A DNA stretch of 64,000 nucleotides from Nonomuraea sp. MG754425 (GCF_021699195.1 NZ_SSXE01000107.1:1-64000), one strand, 5' to 3'. Shown: positions 33,184 to 42,544, counted from the stretch's first letter. Notes: generated by a model not told the origin, from the letters alone. A program made the numbers and translations.

Positions 33184-34764
33184 TCAGCGCGGGTGCACCA
33201 GGGACACGCGGCGTTCGGCCGGGTCGTGGCCGGTCACCACGACCGTCGCCCCCGCGCTGGGCACCAGCCGCTCGGGCACCCGCGCCGGCACCGGCCCGCC
33301 GTCCGCCGCGCCCATGCCCACGTGGCGGTAGTCGGGCGGGAACGGCGCCGCCTGCTCGATCCGGTGCTGGTAGAACTCCAGCCACATGGCCTGGTCGAAG
33401 GTGACCGCCGCGGTGATGCGGCCCTTGTAGCCGTAGACGGCGACGAAGCGCCGCTCCTCCGGCGAGCCCTGGGTGAAGACCACCTGGTCGGCGAACGTGG
33501 GCACCCCGACCGACTTGATGTTCACCCCGAACTGGCTCGACCAGAAGACCGGCACCGACAGGTGCGGCCAGCGGTGCGCCTGGTCGCTGACCATGTTGTG
33601 CGCCGCGATCTCGGCCTGGGAGACCGCGTTGCCCCAGTGTTCGAGGGTCATGAACTGGTACTCGTACAGCGGGTGCGGGAAGCGGGCGATGTCGCCGGCC
33701 ACGAAGACGTCGTCGGTGACCAGGCCGTTGAGGTCCACGGCGCGGCAGCCCGCGTCGCAGGTCACCCCCCAAGCGCTCACGGCCAGGCCGGAGTCGCGCA
33801 GCCACTCGACGTTGCGCACCGAGCCGAGCGCCACCACCGCCACGTCCGCCTCAACCGTGCCGCCGTCCGACAGCCGCGCCCCGGTCAGCCGGCCGGCGCC
33901 GTCCGACAGCAGCTCGGTGACGGTCGTGTCGCAGCGCAGGTCCACACCGTGCTCGCGCTGGAGCCCGGCGGCCACGTCGCCGATCACGCCGCCCATCGCG
34001 CTGTAGAGCGGGGCCGGGCCGCGCTCGACGACCGTCACCGGCAGGTCCAGCTCCCGGCAGACGGAGGCGATCTCGCTGCCGGTGAACCCCGCCCCGAGGA
34101 TCAGCACGCGGCGCGGGCCCGCGGCCAGCGCCCGCCGCAGCCCGGCGGCGTCGCGGGCGTCGCGCAGCGTGTGCACGCCCTCCAGGGCGGCCTGGGCCTC
34201 GTCCGGCCAGCGCCGGGCGCGGGTGCCGGTGGCCAGCAGGACGCGGTCGAAGCCGACCTCCCTCCCGTCCGCCAGCCGTACCCGCTTGCCGGCCACGTCC
34301 AGGCCGGTGGCCGGGGTGCCGCACAGCCATTCGGCGTCGATCTCGCGCAGTCGGGGCAGCAGGGTGTGCTCGGGCGGCACCTGGCCGGTGAGCACCTGCT
34401 TGGACAGGGGCGGCCGGTCGTACGGCTCGCCGCGCTCGTCGCCGATCATCGTCAGCGACCCCGCGAAGCCCTCCCGCCGCAGCACCTCCGCCGCCCGCGC
34501 GCCGGCCAGCGAGGCCCCGACGATCACGATGCGGCCGTCCTTCATCACCTCGCCGTCGGCCTCCCTGGGCGGGCCGGCCGTCCGGTCGAGGTGGATGGCC
34601 TGCACCGGGCAGGCGGCGGCGGCCCGCAGGACGTGCTCGCGCCGCTCGTCGGCGGGCTGCAGGTCGTACAGCAGCGCCTCGTCGCGCATGGTGAACACGT
34701 CGGGCGCGAGGAAGACGCACTGCCCGTACCCCTGGCAGCGCGTCAGATCGACGACGACTCGCAC
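33184..34764 (-). CDS. Ferredoxin fused to FAD-dependent ferredoxin reductase
   Basis: 526 residues. Residues about 1-65 are a small 3Fe-4S/4Fe-4S ferredoxin of the P450-partner type (RCQGYGQCVFLAPDVF and ACPVQAIHL). After a short linker, residues about 75-526 are a pyridine-nucleotide ferredoxin reductase: FAD motif IVIVGASLAGARAAE, second GxGxxG ILGAGFTGSEIA, and DDVFVAGDIARFP. The start GTG at 34764 has GGGGGAG 5 nt before it; a GTG two codons earlier overlaps that site. The two parts are usually separate genes, so this is a fusion. It feeds electrons to the P450 14 nt downstream. Confidence 0.9.
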   Translation of the reverse strand: MRVVVDLTRCQGYGQCVFLAPDVFTMRDEALLYDLQPADERREHVLRAAAACPVQAIHLDRTAGPPREADGEVMKDGRIVIVGASLAGARAAEVLRREGFAGSLTMIGDERGEPYDRPPLSKQVLTGQVPPEHTLLPRLREIDAEWLCGTPATGLDVAGKRVRLADGREVGFDRVLLATGTRARRWPDEAQAALEGVHTLRDARDAAGLRRALAAGPRRVLILGAGFTGSEIASVCRELDLPVTVVERGPAPLYSAMGGVIGDVAAGLQREHGVDLRCDTTVTELLSDGAGRLTGARLSDGGTVEADVAVVALGSVRNVEWLRDSGLAVSAWGVTCDAGCRAVDLNGLVTDDVFVAGDIARFPHPLYEYQFMTLEHWGNAVSQAEIAAHNMVSDQAHRWPHLSVPVFWSSQFGVNIKSVGVPTFADQVVFTQGSPEERRFVAVYGYKGRITAAVTFDQAMWLEFYQHRIEQAAPFPPDYRHVGMGAADGGPVPARVPERLVPSAGATVVVTGHDPAERRVSLVHPR

Positions 34765-34797
34765 AACCACTCCCCCGATGAGCGTCGATCGACGGGA

Positions 34798-35712
34798 TCA
34801 GAGCGCGACCAGGCCGGCTCTGGCCAGGACTCGCAGGTGCGCCACCAGTTCCTCGGCGCTGCGGGTGAGCGGCTGGACGCAGACGTGGTCGGCGCCCGCG
34901 TCGAGGTGCGCGCGCACCCGCTGGACGAGGGCGTCCGGATCGCCCCACGCGACCACGGCGTCCACCAGCGCGTCGCTGCCTCCGTCGGCCAGGTCCTCGT
35001 CCGGCCAGCCCAGGTCGCGCAGGTTGTTGGCGTAGTTGGGCAGCGCCAGGTAACGCGCGGTGAACTGGCGGGCGATGCGCCGCGCCCGCTCCTGGTCGGC
35101 CTCCAGCACGACCGTCTGCTCCGGCGCCAGCAGCGGCCCGGGGCCGAGGGCGGCCCGCGCGCGGACCGTGTGCTCGGGAGTGACGAAATAGGGATGCGCG
35201 CCGTAGGCCCGCTGCGCGGCCAGCTCCAGCATCCTGGGACGCAGCGCGGCCAGCACGCGCGGAGCCGGATGCGGCAGCGGGGCGGCGTACTCGGTGGCGT
35301 CCATGGCGTCCAGGTAGTGGCGCATGGCCGAGACCGGCTTGCGGTAGTCGTGCCCGCGCGCCGCCACCGCGGGGGCGTGGCTGACCCCGAGGCCGAGCAG
35401 GAAACGGTCGTCGAACGCCTCCGCCAGCGTGTTCGCGCCGTTGGCGGTGGCCGTGGGGTCGCGCGCCCAGATGCTGGCGATGCCGGTCGCCACCGTGAGC
35501 CGGCTCGTCGCGCCCAGCAGGATCGCCGCGTGGGCCAAGGACTCCTTGCCGTTCGGCGTCTCGCCGATCCACAACGCGCCGAAGCCGAGACTCTCGATCT
35601 CCGCCGCCGTCTCGCGCTCGACCGCGGCCCGCTCCCTGCTCAGGGTGGCGTTCCAGACGCCCACGCGCCCCAGGCGCCGCTTCAGCGCCTTGACCTCGTT
35701 CGTGTCCGGCAT
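34798..35712 (-). CDS. LLM class F420-dependent oxidoreductase
   Basis: 304 residues of the luciferase-like monooxygenase fold. ESLGFGALWIGETPN (about 40-54), TVATGIASIWARDP and FLLGLGVSHAP are typical of actinobacterial F420-dependent members. It would transfer hydride between coenzyme F420 and an organic substrate. ATG at 35712 (GTG 35715 also possible). It is first of three genes with the reductase fusion and P450 (33-nt gap), suggesting a joint oxidation pathway. Confidence 0.88.
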   Translation of the reverse strand: MPDTNEVKALKRRLGRVGVWNATLSRERAAVERETAAEIESLGFGALWIGETPNGKESLAHAAILLGATSRLTVATGIASIWARDPTATANGANTLAEAFDDRFLLGLGVSHAPAVAARGHDYRKPVSAMRHYLDAMDATEYAAPLPHPAPRVLAALRPRMLELAAQRAYGAHPYFVTPEHTVRARAALGPGPLLAPEQTVVLEADQERARRIARQFTARYLALPNYANNLRDLGWPDEDLADGGSDALVDAVVAWGDPDALVQRVRAHLDAGADHVCVQPLTRSAEELVAHLRVLARAGLVAL

Positions 35713-35827
35713 CACGCCCCACCGCTCTCATCGCACCGGATGTGCCCGAGTTTCACGATAAGCAGCCCATGGTCGAGCCACGTTAATGACTCGCCGTATT
35801 CCCGGCCATTCTGGACCGGGTGCCGGG

Positions 35828-38608
35828 CTACGGCGTCGTGGCCTGGTCGAGCAGTTCGAGCAGGTGACGGTACGTCTCGCCGGTGGCCCTGGTCAGGCCC
35901 AGCTCGCAGGTGCGGTTGACCGAGGCGTGGGCGGCCGGGCCCGCCTCCCGCACACCCTCCGCCTCCGCCCGGGTGGCCGAGGCCGTCAGCTCCGGATGCA
36001 GCAGGCCCCGGTCGCCGGCGAAGGCGCAGCACTGCCAGCCGTCGGGGACCGTCACGCGGTCGGCGACCGCCTCGGCGACGCGCGTGATGGCGGCGTCCAG
36101 GCCGAGCCGGGTGCTGGAGCAGGTGGGGTGCAGGACCAGGGACGGCAGGCGGCGCTCGACGGTCAGGCGGGGCAGGAGGTGCTCGGCGGTGTAGGCGACC
36201 GCGTCCAGCACCTGCAGGCCGGTGGACGCGGCGAGGCGGTGGAAGCCCTCGGTGCAGGAGGCGGCGTCGCTGACCACCGGCACCCGCCCGCCGTCCGTGG
36301 CCTCGGCCAGCGCCGCGCGCACGCGCCCGCCCATCTCCGCGTAGCCGTCGGTGAAGCCCTTGGACGACCACGGCGTGCCGCAGCACAGGCCGCCGATGCC
36401 CTCCGGGACGCGCAGCCGCACCCCCGCCCGCTCGGCCAGCCGGGCGAAGGCGGCCATCACGCCTGTGCCGCCGCCGGCGGGGGCGAACAGCGTGTTCAGG
36501 CAGGACGGCACGTAGACGGCGTCGGCCTCGGGAACGGCCGACGGGCGGCGGCGCGTACCGCCCCGGGGCAGGTCGCGGCTCCACTGCGGCACGGTCTCGG
36601 TGCCGGCGACGGCGCGGGCGGCCCGCGCGGCGGCCTCGGCGAGCCCCGGCGGGCCGGCCGCCGCGGCGTCCAGGGCGAGGTTCATCGACCGGGTGACGCC
36701 GTCCCAGTGCCGGGCGGCCGTCCGCCAGCCACGCCGTGCCGCCGGGCCGTGCCGTTCGGCGCGCAGCCGCCGGGTCAGGTCGCCGGTGTTGATGCCGACG
36801 GGGCAGGCGGTGGCGCACATGCCGTCCACGGCGCAGGTGTCCACGGCGTCGTAGCCGTACTCAGCCTCCAGCCGCGCGGCCAGCTCGTCGTCGCCCGCCT
36901 CCTTGGCGGCGGCCAGCTCCCGGCGCAGCACGATGCGCTGGCGCGGGGTGGTGGTCAGGTCGCGGCTGGGGCAGACCGGCTCGCAGTAGCCGCACTCCAC
37001 GCACCGGTCCACCTCGGGCTCGACGGTGACGACGGCCTTCAGGTCGCGCAGGTGGGCGTCCTGCCGGTCGGTCAGGACAACGCCCGGGTTGAGCGCTCCT
37101 GCCGGGTCGCACAGGCGCTTGACCTCGCGCATCACCTCGTACAGCTCGTCGCCGTACTGGCGGCGGACGAACGGGGCCATGACCCGGCCGGTGCCGTGCT
37201 CGGCCTTGAGCGTGCCGCCGCGCTTCAGCACCGCCGCCACCATGTCCTCGGTGAAGTCGGCGTAGCGGCCGAGGTCGGCGTCGAAGCGCTCGTTGAGCAT
37301 GAAGTGCAGGTTGCCGTCCTTGGCGTGGCCGAAGATGACGCTGCGCTCGTAGCGGTGCTCGGCGAACAGGGCGGTCAGCTCGTCGCACAGGTCGGCCAGG
37401 GCGGGCACGGGGACGGCGACGTCCTCCAGCAGCGCGGTGGTGCCGCTGGGCCGGGCTCCGGCGACGGAGGCGTACAGGCCCTTGCGGATGTGCCACAGCG
37501 CGGCCCGTCCGGCGGCGTCCCTGCTCAGCCTGCCGGGGACGGCCAGCTCCAGGGTGGTCAGCAGTTCCGTGGCGGCGCGCTCGCGCCCGGCCAGCGGCTC
37601 CTCCTCCGGCTCCTGCCACTCGACCAGGAGCGCGGCGTGCTCGGTGACGGCCAGGGTGCGCAGGACGTCGTCGGCCTTGGGGTCGTTCTGGGCCACCCGT
37701 AGCGACTCGGCGTCCAGCAGCTCGACGGCGGCGGGGGCGGCCTCGACCAGCCGCGGCATGGCGGCCATCGCCTCGCGCAGGGCGGGGAAGACGAGCAGGC
37801 CGGTGGCGGCCAGCGGGTGCGCGGGGACCGTGCGGAAGACCGCCTCGGCGACGAAGCCGAGCGTGCCCTCGCTGCCGATGATGAGGTGGGCCAGGAGCTG
37901 GGCCGGGGTGTCGTGGTCGAGGAAGCTGTTCAGGCCGTAGCCCATGGTGTTCTTCAGCGCGAACTGCTCGGTGATCCGCCGCACCGAGTCAGGATTTTTC
38001 CGGACTCGGTCGCGTAGCCTGGCCAGGCCCTCCGCCAGACCGGGCTCCAGCGCGCGCAGCCGCTCGTCGGCGTCGGCGGCGCCGGTGTCGATCACGGTGC
38101 CGCTCGCCAGCACCACCGTCATCGACTCCAGCGTCCGGTACGTGTTGGCGTGCGTGCCGCACGTCATGCCGCTGGAGTTGTTGGCCACGACGCCGCCGAT
38201 CGTGCACGCCGACTCGCTGGCCGGATCGGGGCCGAGCTTGCGCCCGTACGGTGCCAGCCGGGCGTTGACCTGCCGCAGCACCGCGCCCGGCTGCACCCGC
38301 ACCCGCTGCCCGCCGTCCAGCACCTCGATGCCCCGGAAGTGCCGCCGGGTGTCCACGAGAAGGTGCTCGCCGACCCCCTGCCCGCTCAGGCTGGTGCCGC
38401 CGGAGCGGAAGGTGAGCGGCAGGCCGGTACGCAGCAGCGCCGCCACTTGCTCCGCGCTCTCGGGAACCAGCACGGCCTGCGGGGTGAGCAGGTAGTGCGA
38501 GGCGTCGTGGGCCATGCCGAGCCGGTCGCTCGCGCGGGTGCGGGCGATGCCCGGGACGGCGGCCTCCACCGTGGCGAGGACGGCGGGGTCGGGTGCGGTC
38601 AGGCTCAT
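35828..38608 (-). CDS. FAD-binding and Fe-S-binding (D-lactate dehydrogenase-like) oxidoreductase
   Basis: 926 residues. The FAD_binding_4 domain (about 35-250: PLTFRSGGTSLSGQG, IGGVVANNSSGM) and FAD-oxidase C domain (about 260-520) are followed by two 4Fe-4S motifs (CVECGYCEPVCPS about 545; CAVDGMCATACPVG about 610) and a cysteine-rich CCG region (GGLCCGTPW about 755; WQCCAFAGD about 865). This is the membrane-associated D-2-hydroxyacid dehydrogenase layout, passing electrons to quinone or flavin carriers. It lies in an operon with FAH, SMP-30 and IclR genes, implying oxidation of a sugar-derived hydroxyacid. Confidence 0.9.
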   Translation of the reverse strand: MSLTAPDPAVLATVEAAVPGIARTRASDRLGMAHDASHYLLTPQAVLVPESAEQVAALLRTGLPLTFRSGGTSLSGQGVGEHLLVDTRRHFRGIEVLDGGQRVRVQPGAVLRQVNARLAPYGRKLGPDPASESACTIGGVVANNSSGMTCGTHANTYRTLESMTVVLASGTVIDTGAADADERLRALEPGLAEGLARLRDRVRKNPDSVRRITEQFALKNTMGYGLNSFLDHDTPAQLLAHLIIGSEGTLGFVAEAVFRTVPAHPLAATGLLVFPALREAMAAMPRLVEAAPAAVELLDAESLRVAQNDPKADDVLRTLAVTEHAALLVEWQEPEEEPLAGRERAATELLTTLELAVPGRLSRDAAGRAALWHIRKGLYASVAGARPSGTTALLEDVAVPVPALADLCDELTALFAEHRYERSVIFGHAKDGNLHFMLNERFDADLGRYADFTEDMVAAVLKRGGTLKAEHGTGRVMAPFVRRQYGDELYEVMREVKRLCDPAGALNPGVVLTDRQDAHLRDLKAVVTVEPEVDRCVECGYCEPVCPSRDLTTTPRQRIVLRRELAAAKEAGDDELAARLEAEYGYDAVDTCAVDGMCATACPVGINTGDLTRRLRAERHGPAARRGWRTAARHWDGVTRSMNLALDAAAAGPPGLAEAAARAARAVAGTETVPQWSRDLPRGGTRRRPSAVPEADAVYVPSCLNTLFAPAGGGTGVMAAFARLAERAGVRLRVPEGIGGLCCGTPWSSKGFTDGYAEMGGRVRAALAEATDGGRVPVVSDAASCTEGFHRLAASTGLQVLDAVAYTAEHLLPRLTVERRLPSLVLHPTCSSTRLGLDAAITRVAEAVADRVTVPDGWQCCAFAGDRGLLHPELTASATRAEAEGVREAGPAAHASVNRTCELGLTRATGETYRHLLELLDQATTP

Positions 38609-38654
38609 GCTCTCTCGATCTCTCTCTGCGCGGGCATCCGCGCGGGGTGCGGCG

Positions 38655-39503
38655 TCAGCGGGGGCCGACGACCCGCTGACGCTGGCCGCCGAGCCCGTCG
38701 ATGCCGAGCTCCATGACGTCGCCGGGCCGCAGCCAGAGCTGCGGGTCGTGGCCCATGCCGACGCCGGGCGGGGTGCCGGTGTTGATCAGGTCCCCCGGCT
38801 CCAGCACCATGAACTGGCTCAGGTGGTGCACGATGAAGTACGGGTCGAAGATCATCGTCTTGGTGGTGCCGGTCTGGCGGCGCACGCCGTTGACGTCCAG
38901 CCACATGCCGAGGTTCCCGACGTCGGCGACCTCGTCGGGGGTGACCAGCCACGGCCCGGCCGGGTTGAACGTCTCGGCCGACTTGCCCTTGCTCCACTGC
39001 CCGCCGCGCTCCATCTGGAAGGCGCGCTCGCTGACGTCGTTGACCACGCAGTAGCCCGCGATGGCGGCGGCGGCCTGCTCCACCGAGTCGAGGTAGGAGG
39101 TGCGCCTGCCGATCACGATGCCCAGCTCCACCTCCCAGTCCGTCTTCGTGGAGCCGCGCGGGATGCGCACGTCGTCGTACGGGCCGACGAGCGTGTTGGG
39201 CGACTTGGTGAACAGGATCGGCTCGTCCGGCACGGCCTGCCCGGTCTCGGCGGCGTGGTCGCTGTAGTTGAGCCCGATGCACAGGATCTGGTGCGGACGC
39301 GCGATCGGCGGGCCGACCCGCTCCCCCGCGAACGCCTGTGGCCGCCCGGTGGCGACCTTCCCGGCCAGCAGGGCGGGGCCGCCGGCGGCGAAGAACCGCT
39401 CGTCGAAGTCGGGGGTGACGTCGGAGACGTCGACGTAGTGGCCGTCGTCCACGCGGACGACGGGCTTTTCGGCGCCCGGCGCGCCGATGCGCATGAGATA
39501 CAC
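38655..39503 (-). CDS. Fumarylacetoacetate hydrolase (FAH) family protein
   Basis: 282 residues. The N-terminal small domain is followed by the FAH fold: CIGLNYSDHAAE (about 77-88), the metal ligands in DWEVELGIVIG (Glu about 126, 128) and the later Asp, and TGTPPGVGMG (about 240). Members hydrolyse C-C bonds or decarboxylate 2-oxo/2,4-dioxo acids, including diketo-deoxy sugar acids. GTG at 39503 has GGAG 9 nt upstream. Its operon partners favour a sugar-acid substrate. Confidence 0.88.
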   Translation of the reverse strand: MYLMRIGAPGAEKPVVRVDDGHYVDVSDVTPDFDERFFAAGGPALLAGKVATGRPQAFAGERVGPPIARPHQILCIGLNYSDHAAETGQAVPDEPILFTKSPNTLVGPYDDVRIPRGSTKTDWEVELGIVIGRRTSYLDSVEQAAAAIAGYCVVNDVSERAFQMERGGQWSKGKSAETFNPAGPWLVTPDEVADVGNLGMWLDVNGVRRQTGTTKTMIFDPYFIVHHLSQFMVLEPGDLINTGTPPGVGMGHDPQLWLRPGDVMELGIDGLGGQRQRVVGPR

Positions 39504-39516
39504 GATCGTTTCTCCG

Positions 39517-40392
39517 TTACTTGGAATCCCAGTAGGGCGTGGGCAGGCCGCGCACGCCCACGCGGGCGGTGAACAGCCGGCCGGAGTCGGGGTGCGCGGC
39601 CAGGCGCTCGTCCGGCAGGCCCGCCGTGGCCGTCGTGATGACGAGCACGTCCAGGTCGGGGCCCGCGAAGACGGGGCAGGAGGTGTGCGGCGCGCCGGTC
39701 TCGACGGTGGCCAGCAGTTTGCCGCGCGTCGTGCGGCACTCGACCCGGCCGCGCCCCCAGTTGGCGATCCACAGGTTGCCGTCGGCGTCGGCGCACATGC
39801 CGTCGGGCGAGCCCTCCTTGATCGTGAACGCCTCCCGCCGGGGCCCGGTCTCGCCGCTGACGGGGTCGTACTCGCGCGCCCACACCGTGCCCGGGGTCGT
39901 GTCCACGCTGTAGAGCCGCCCGTCCACCCAGGCCAGGCCGTTGGACAGGCCGAGGTCGGTGTCGAGGTAGGTGAGCCCGGTGGCGTCGAGGCGGGCCAGC
40001 ACCTCCTGCCCCCGGCGGTCGTCCTGGGCCAGGCTGCCGACCAGGAACCGGCCCGCCGGGTCCACGGCTCCGTCGTTGAGCCGGCTGCGCACGCCCTCGG
40101 GCAGCACCCTGGCCAGTTCGACGCGACTGCCGTCGAGGCTGACCCGGATCAGCGCGTCCTTGCCGGCCACGATGAGCTCGCCGTCGGCGGCCACGGCCAC
40201 CGCGCCCACAGTGCCGTCGAAGACGTGCTCGCCTTTGACCTCGACGTGCCCGGTCGCCGCGTCGAGCAGCCCCTCGTACACGGTGGCCGCGACGATGTCG
40301 ACCCACAGCAGGCGCTGCCGGACGGGGTCCCACACGGGCCCCTCGCCCAGGGTGTAGACGCCGGCCGAGGCCGGGACGGCGGTGAAGGTCAC
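39517..40392 (-). CDS. SMP-30/gluconolactonase family lactonase
   Basis: 291 residues of the six-bladed propeller. Metal and substrate blocks are visible: LGEGPVWDP (about 15-23), SRLNDGAVDPAGRF (about 101-114), LSNGLAWV (about 148) and SPDGMCADADGNLWIANW (about 196-213). It hydrolyses sugar lactones to acids, upstream of dehydratases. The GTG start at 40392 overlaps the IclR stop in GTGA; FAH follows after 13 nt. Confidence 0.9.
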   Translation of the reverse strand: MTFTAVPASAGVYTLGEGPVWDPVRQRLLWVDIVAATVYEGLLDAATGHVEVKGEHVFDGTVGAVAVAADGELIVAGKDALIRVSLDGSRVELARVLPEGVRSRLNDGAVDPAGRFLVGSLAQDDRRGQEVLARLDATGLTYLDTDLGLSNGLAWVDGRLYSVDTTPGTVWAREYDPVSGETGPRREAFTIKEGSPDGMCADADGNLWIANWGRGRVECRTTRGKLLATVETGAPHTSCPVFAGPDLDVLVITTATAGLPDERLAAHPDSGRLFTARVGVRGLPTPYWDSK

Positions 40393-41159
40393 TGAAGGTC
40401 CTCTCCTGAGACGATGGCCCGGATGGCGGGCAGGTCGGCGACGAGCCGGTCGATCGGGGTGCGGTAGGCCAGGCCGCTGACGCTGATCGCGCCGCTGGGC
40501 GCGGTGGGCGAGGTCAGGTAGGCGGCGACCGCCACGCAGTTGACGCCGGGCTCGTTCTCCTGGTCGTCGGCGGCGTACCCCTGCTCGCGGACGCGAGCCA
40601 GCTCGGCGTGCAGTTCCCCGGCGGTCGCGATGGAGCGCCCGGTCGGCCTTTCCAGGGTACGTCCGTCCGCCCAGGCGCGGACCGCGTCCGCGTCGGGCAG
40701 CGCGTGGGCCAGCAGCACCTTCCCGACCGCCGTGCAGTGCGCCGGGTTGCGCCCGCCCACGATCGAGGTCAGCCGGACGGCCCCCGCGTCCGGGTCCAGC
40801 TTGGAGCGGTAGACGACCGAGTGCCCGTCGAGCACGGCGTAGTGGGCCGTCTCGCCGTACCGCTCGCACAGCGCCTTGAGCACCGGCATGACGCGGACGT
40901 GGTCGGGACGCGCCTCATGATGCGCGAAGGCCATCCGCAGGAACTCGTCGCCCAGGACGTAGCGGCCGTGGCCATGCTGTGCGGCCAGCCCGGCGCGGCG
41001 CAGCGCGGCCAGCGCCCGGTGCACGGTCGGCTTCGGGCTGGCCACCGCCCGCGCCATCTCCTCCAGCCCGATCCCGTCGGGATGACGGGCCAGCTCGGCC
41101 AGGACCGCGAGCACGCGGTCGGAGCCGACGAGCTTGTCGGCCTGGCTCTGCGTGGACAC
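40389..41159 (-). CDS. IclR family transcriptional regulator
   Basis: 256 residues. An N-terminal winged helix (about 15-70: GLEEMARAVASPKPTVHRALAAL) is followed by an IclR effector domain (about 80-250: RNPAHCTAVGKVLLA, AISVSG). GTG 41159 follows AAGG; an ATG at 41186 lacks a ribosome site. It is the first gene of the operon iclR-SMP30-FAH-dehydrogenase and likely controls it in response to a sugar acid. Confidence 0.88.
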   Translation of the reverse strand: MSTQSQADKLVGSDRVLAVLAELARHPDGIGLEEMARAVASPKPTVHRALAALRRAGLAAQHGHGRYVLGDEFLRMAFAHHEARPDHVRVMPVLKALCERYGETAHYAVLDGHSVVYRSKLDPDAGAVRLTSIVGGRNPAHCTAVGKVLLAHALPDADAVRAWADGRTLERPTGRSIATAGELHAELARVREQGYAADDQENEPGVNCVAVAAYLTSPTAPSGAISVSGLAYRTPIDRLVADLPAIRAIVSGEDLQ

Positions 41160-41252
41160 GTTCCGAACCTTAGACCATCGTTCCATCAGACGAAAAATCG
41201 CCCTGGAACGTCAGCGAGCTGGACGGTCACCACCTTGCCCGGCCGGACCGGC

Positions 41253-41444
41253 TCAAACGGGGCGCTTGCCCCCGGTGTCGCCGTCGGCCAGCACCCTGGC
41301 CGTCTGCGGCGTGCGGACGACGGTCGCGTCCGTGGCCGGATCCGTGGACGGATCGGCCTGCGCCGGAGCGGCGCCCAGCGCCAGCACGGCGGCCAGGGCC
41401 GCGCTCGCGGCGGCGGCGCGGTGAGTCCAGCTACGGGGCTGCAT
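41253..41444 (-). CDS. Small secreted protein
   Basis: 63 residues. A clear signal peptide (basic WTHR, Ala/Leu-rich core) ends in AQA-D, leaving a mature peptide of about 33 residues rich in Thr/Asp. GGGAGG precedes the ATG at 41444. No family recognised. Divergent from the SnoaL-like gene across a promoter region with a strong palindrome. Confidence 0.55.
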   Translation of the reverse strand: MQPRSWTHRAAAASAALAAVLALGAAPAQADPSTDPATDATVVRTPQTARVLADGDTGGKRPV

Positions 41445-41535
41445 GGGCCCTCCCAGGTGACCGATGAGCACGACGGTGCCGCACACCAGCATCGGCCGCC
41501 GCGTCCCCGCCCGTCCACCCCCAAAGCAGGCGAAT

Positions 41536-41557
41536 GCCACAAGTGGCCACTTGTGGC
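41536..41557. promoter_or_regulatory. 22-bp perfect palindrome (operator candidate)
   Basis: The sequence begins GCCACAAGTGG and is exactly self-complementary over 22 bp. It lies in the 220-bp gap between a small secreted protein gene (minus) and a SnoaL-like gene (plus). A second palindrome CCGGAATTCCGG follows at 41571-41582. The gap otherwise holds only promoters. Confidence 0.55.
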
Positions 41558-41664
41558 CATTCATCCGGTCCCGGAATTCCGGCCTTCCCGCCAGTTGCGC
41601 CGCCCCCGAAGTCCCGTAACGTCCACACCAGCGACCCCGCCCCCGACAGTGAGGAACGGCCTGC

Positions 41665-42027
41665 ATGTCCGACGACGCGGTGCGAAACGTCTTCCAGGCA
41701 GTGGACTCGTTCGACGTCGACGCGTTCACGCGCCTGCTGGCCGAGGACGCCACACTGGTCTTCGGCAACGCCGAGCCGTCGGTCGGCCGCGAGCCCATCG
41801 CCGCCGGGCTGCGCACGTTCTTCGCCACCATCGCCGGCCTGCGGCACCGGATCGTCAGGAACTGGCAGGCGGGCGACGAAACCATCGCCGAGACCGAGGT
41901 CACCTACCGGCGGCTCGACGGCAAGCACGTCAGCGTCCCGGCCGTGTCCATCTGGCGTACCCGCGCGGACGGCCTGATCTCCGACTACCGCATCTTCGTC
42001 GACCTCGCCCCCGTCTACGCCCCCTAG
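41665..42027 (+). CDS. SnoaL-like/nuclear transport factor 2 family protein
   Basis: 120 residues, the usual size of a single NTF2-like domain. FQAVDSFDVDAFTRLLAEDATLVFGN, VGREPIAAGLRTFFATIAGL and SIWRTRADGLISDYRIFVD match the SnoaL-like fold, a cone-shaped pocket used by isomerases, cyclases and binding proteins. ATG at 41665. Function not determined; a VOC family gene follows. Confidence 0.82.
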   Translation: MSDDAVRNVFQAVDSFDVDAFTRLLAEDATLVFGNAEPSVGREPIAAGLRTFFATIAGLRHRIVRNWQAGDETIAETEVTYRRLDGKHVSVPAVSIWRTRADGLISDYRIFVDLAPVYAP

Positions 42028-42060
42028 CCGTACCGCCCGGAGCGGCCCGGCGCACCCGCG

Positions 42061-42066
42061 TAGGGT
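42061..42066 (+). promoter_or_regulatory. -10 box for the VOC gene (leaderless)
   Basis: TAGGGT ends 6 nt before the ATG at 42073, the geometry of an actinobacterial leaderless transcript. No ribosome site is visible before the ATG, which supports this reading. Confidence 0.4.
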
Positions 42067-42072
42067 GACGTC

Positions 42073-42453
42073 ATGCGCATCGACCGGCTCGACCACCTGG
42101 TGCTGACCGTCGCCGACATCGAGGCCACCGTCGGCTTCTACACCCGCGTCCTGGGCATGGAGGCGGTGACGTTCGACGCGGATCGCACCGCGCTCACCTT
42201 CGGCCGCAGCAAGATCAACCTGCACCCGGCGGGCCACGAGTTCGAGCCGAAGGCCCACCACCCGGCACCCGGCAGCGCCGACCTCTGCCTGATCACCACC
42301 GACCCGCTGGACCAGGTCATCGAGGAACTCCACGCCTGCGCCGTCCCCATCGAGGTGGGCCCGGTGGAACGCACCGGCGCAACCGGCCCGATGCTCAGCG
42401 TCTACGTACGCGACCCCGACCGGAATTTGATCGAGATCAGCACCTACCTCTGA
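42073..42453 (+). CDS. VOC family protein (glyoxalase/dioxygenase fold)
   Basis: 126 residues with two beta-alpha-beta-beta-beta units: RIDRLDHLVLTVADIEATVGFYTRVLGM at the start (metal His about 7) and VYVRDPDRNLIEISTYL at the end (metal Glu about 122). It may be a glyoxalase, fosfomycin-resistance-like or dioxygenase relative; the specific reaction is not evident. Confidence 0.86.
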   Translation: MRIDRLDHLVLTVADIEATVGFYTRVLGMEAVTFDADRTALTFGRSKINLHPAGHEFEPKAHHPAPGSADLCLITTDPLDQVIEELHACAVPIEVGPVERTGATGPMLSVYVRDPDRNLIEISTYL

Positions 42454-42544
42454 TCACCCTCACCCGATGCCCCGACCCGCGCCATGAGAACCCGGCGCCA
42501 CACGAGCGGCCGTCAGGCCGGAGACCCGATACATGCAGCGCCGG

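Noticed and set aside
31964..35712. A secondary-metabolite gene cluster
   Set aside because: P450, reductase and LLM genes occur without any polyketide, peptide, terpene or RiPP core enzyme.
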